This document shows, piece by piece, positions 6,482-6,717 of a stretch of DNA of 6,717 nucleotides. The stretch is from Anaerolineae bacterium (GTDB taxonomy: Bacteria > Chloroflexota > Anaerolineae > E26-bin7). Made by a program: the position numbers and the translations under genes. How positions within the stretch are numbered: position 1 is the stretch's first letter; each line of letters begins with the position of its first letter. The stretch covers positions 1 to 6,717 of the forward strand of contig JAOZOT010000197.1 in assembly GCA_029933115.1 (NCBI GenBank), given 5' to 3'. The notes beneath the pieces are model-generated. The model was not told where the DNA came from. It searched no databases and worked only from the letters and a program-made list of their open reading frames with translations.

Positions 6482-6491
6482 AGAAAGGAGG
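6482..6491. other. Decamer matching the 16S rRNA 3' tail
   Basis: The plus strand reads AGAAAGGAGG, a perfect Shine-Dalgarno complement of the bacterial 16S 3' end; the leader transcript (minus strand) therefore carries CCUCCUUUCU, a copy of the anti-Shine-Dalgarno itself. On the plus strand the only start at suitable spacing (GTG at 6502) opens a 10-codon frame, so it does not appear to serve a gene there. Confidence 0.5.
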
Positions 6492-6496
6492 CACAA

Positions 6497-6515
6497 CTAG
6501 GGTGCGCGGCCCTAG
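6497..6515. repeat. Short inverted repeat at the 5' end of the leader transcript
   Basis: CTAGGG (6497-6502) and CCCTAG (6510-6515) are perfect inverted arms around a 7-base GC-rich loop. Transcripts from the promoter at 6523-6550 would begin almost at this hairpin. GCAC/GTGC segments at 6491-6494, 6502-6505 and 6515-6518 allow alternative pairings. There is no T-run, so it is not a terminator; it may be an RNA structure or protein site. Confidence 0.5.
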
Positions 6516-6522
6516 CACTATA

Positions 6523-6550
6523 AGAATAACATAATTTTGATAATTGTCAA
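6523..6550 (-). promoter_or_regulatory. Extended -10 sigma70-like promoter upstream of the packaging genes
   Basis: The minus strand has a perfect -35 TTGACA (6550-6545), a 16-base AT-rich spacer, and TATTCT (6528-6523) as -10 with TG one base upstream (extended -10). Transcription would start near 6516. TATAGT at 6522-6517 matches the -10 consensus better but would need a 22-base spacer. The block lies in an AT-rich stretch unlike the surrounding coding DNA and points at the packaging genes through the leader terminator at 6434-6479. Confidence 0.7.
6537..6550. promoter_or_regulatory. Candidate operator palindrome overlapping the -35
   Basis: TTGATAATTGTCAA is symmetrical at 12 of 14 positions about its centre and contains the whole minus-strand -35 hexamer. 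A repressor or activator dimer bound here would control the leftward promoter. AT-rich palindromes arise by chance fairly easily, so this is a suggestion only. Confidence 0.3.
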
Positions 6551-6613
6551 GTGTAGTACGAATGGTCGTCACTCGTCCTCCCTACTTATACGACCAAACA
6601 TACAATGGCCGCC

Positions 6614-6717
6614 TCAATCCTCATAATCTATAAATGAATCTATCGCATGGCAATTCGGGCATACATTGAAGCGGGCTTCTTCCACGCTTTTGTTTTCATC
6701 TTCGGGATTGCACAGCA
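6614..6717 (-). CDS. C-terminal end of a small zinc-ribbon-like protein (partial)
   Basis: The frame is open from the right edge to a TGA at 6616-6614, giving the last 33 residues of a protein whose start lies outside the window. The visible part contains a Cys near the edge (LCNPEDENK), then, 17 residues later, CPNCHA, and a short acidic tail ending FIDYED. The CPNC pair looks like half of a zinc ribbon; the other half would be at or beyond the edge. CPNCHA also occurs at the end of HNH endonucleases, but no His-Asn elements are visible, so zinc ribbon is preferred. It is the only one of the three minus-strand frames here that reads as protein-like and ends sensibly. Function is unknown. Confidence 0.55.
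   Translation of the reverse strand, partial: LCNPEDENKSVEEARFNVCPNCHAIDSFIDYED

Noticed and set aside
6502..6534. A 10-codon plus-strand frame (GTG) after the perfect AGAAAGGAGG
   Set aside because: Too short, no plus-strand promoter, and it overlaps the inverted repeat; recorded only as an oddity of the decamer.
6569..6601. A 10-codon minus-strand frame (ATG at 6601)
   Set aside because: No ribosome site at suitable spacing and no recognisable product.

Overview
This window looks like part of a tailed double-stranded DNA phage (Caudoviricetes) or prophage with a bacterial host. The evidence is a recognisable packaging block: ParB-like protein, small terminase, large terminase and portal, all on the minus strand in the usual terS-terL-portal order. 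Genes are tightly packed with ATGA and longer overlaps, Shine-Dalgarno sites are classical, and the only two gaps of note on the minus strand carry sigma70-like promoters. Nothing here identifies the host or shows whether the element is integrated; no integrase, att site, tRNA, CRISPR array or insertion sequence was seen.

Plus strand, 1-1800: three consecutive rightward genes. The first enters from the left edge and is incomplete. The second is an unrecognised 124-residue protein with a strong ribosome site. The third, start-coupled to the second, is a 399-residue protein joining a DUF2201-type HExxH metallopeptidase-like domain to a von Willebrand A (VWA) domain with a complete MIDAS. Cellular relatives of this architecture usually work with a MoxR-type AAA+ ATPase; none is visible here.

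Minus strand, 6717-1787, read leftward: the C-terminal end of a small zinc-ribbon-like protein; a 187-base gap (6427-6613) with an extended -10 promoter, an inverted repeat, a sequence matching the 16S rRNA anti-Shine-Dalgarno, and a strong intrinsic terminator; an unrecognised 106-residue protein; a ParB/sulfiredoxin-fold protein; the small terminase; the large terminase; a 53-base gap with a second promoter of almost the same sequence; an SPP1 gp6-type portal; and a 106-residue Cys-rich protein starting inside the portal gene. This last gene runs 14 bases into the convergent VWA gene, so the packaging block stops there instead of continuing into capsid genes.

The small terminase probably recognises the phage DNA, the large subunit cuts and pumps it, and the portal is the channel at the capsid vertex. 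The most interesting regulatory signal is the promoter-terminator leader ahead of the packaging genes, laid out like phage late promoters controlled by antitermination, together with a second matching promoter before the portal. The most interesting gene is the phage-borne HExxH-VWA protein.
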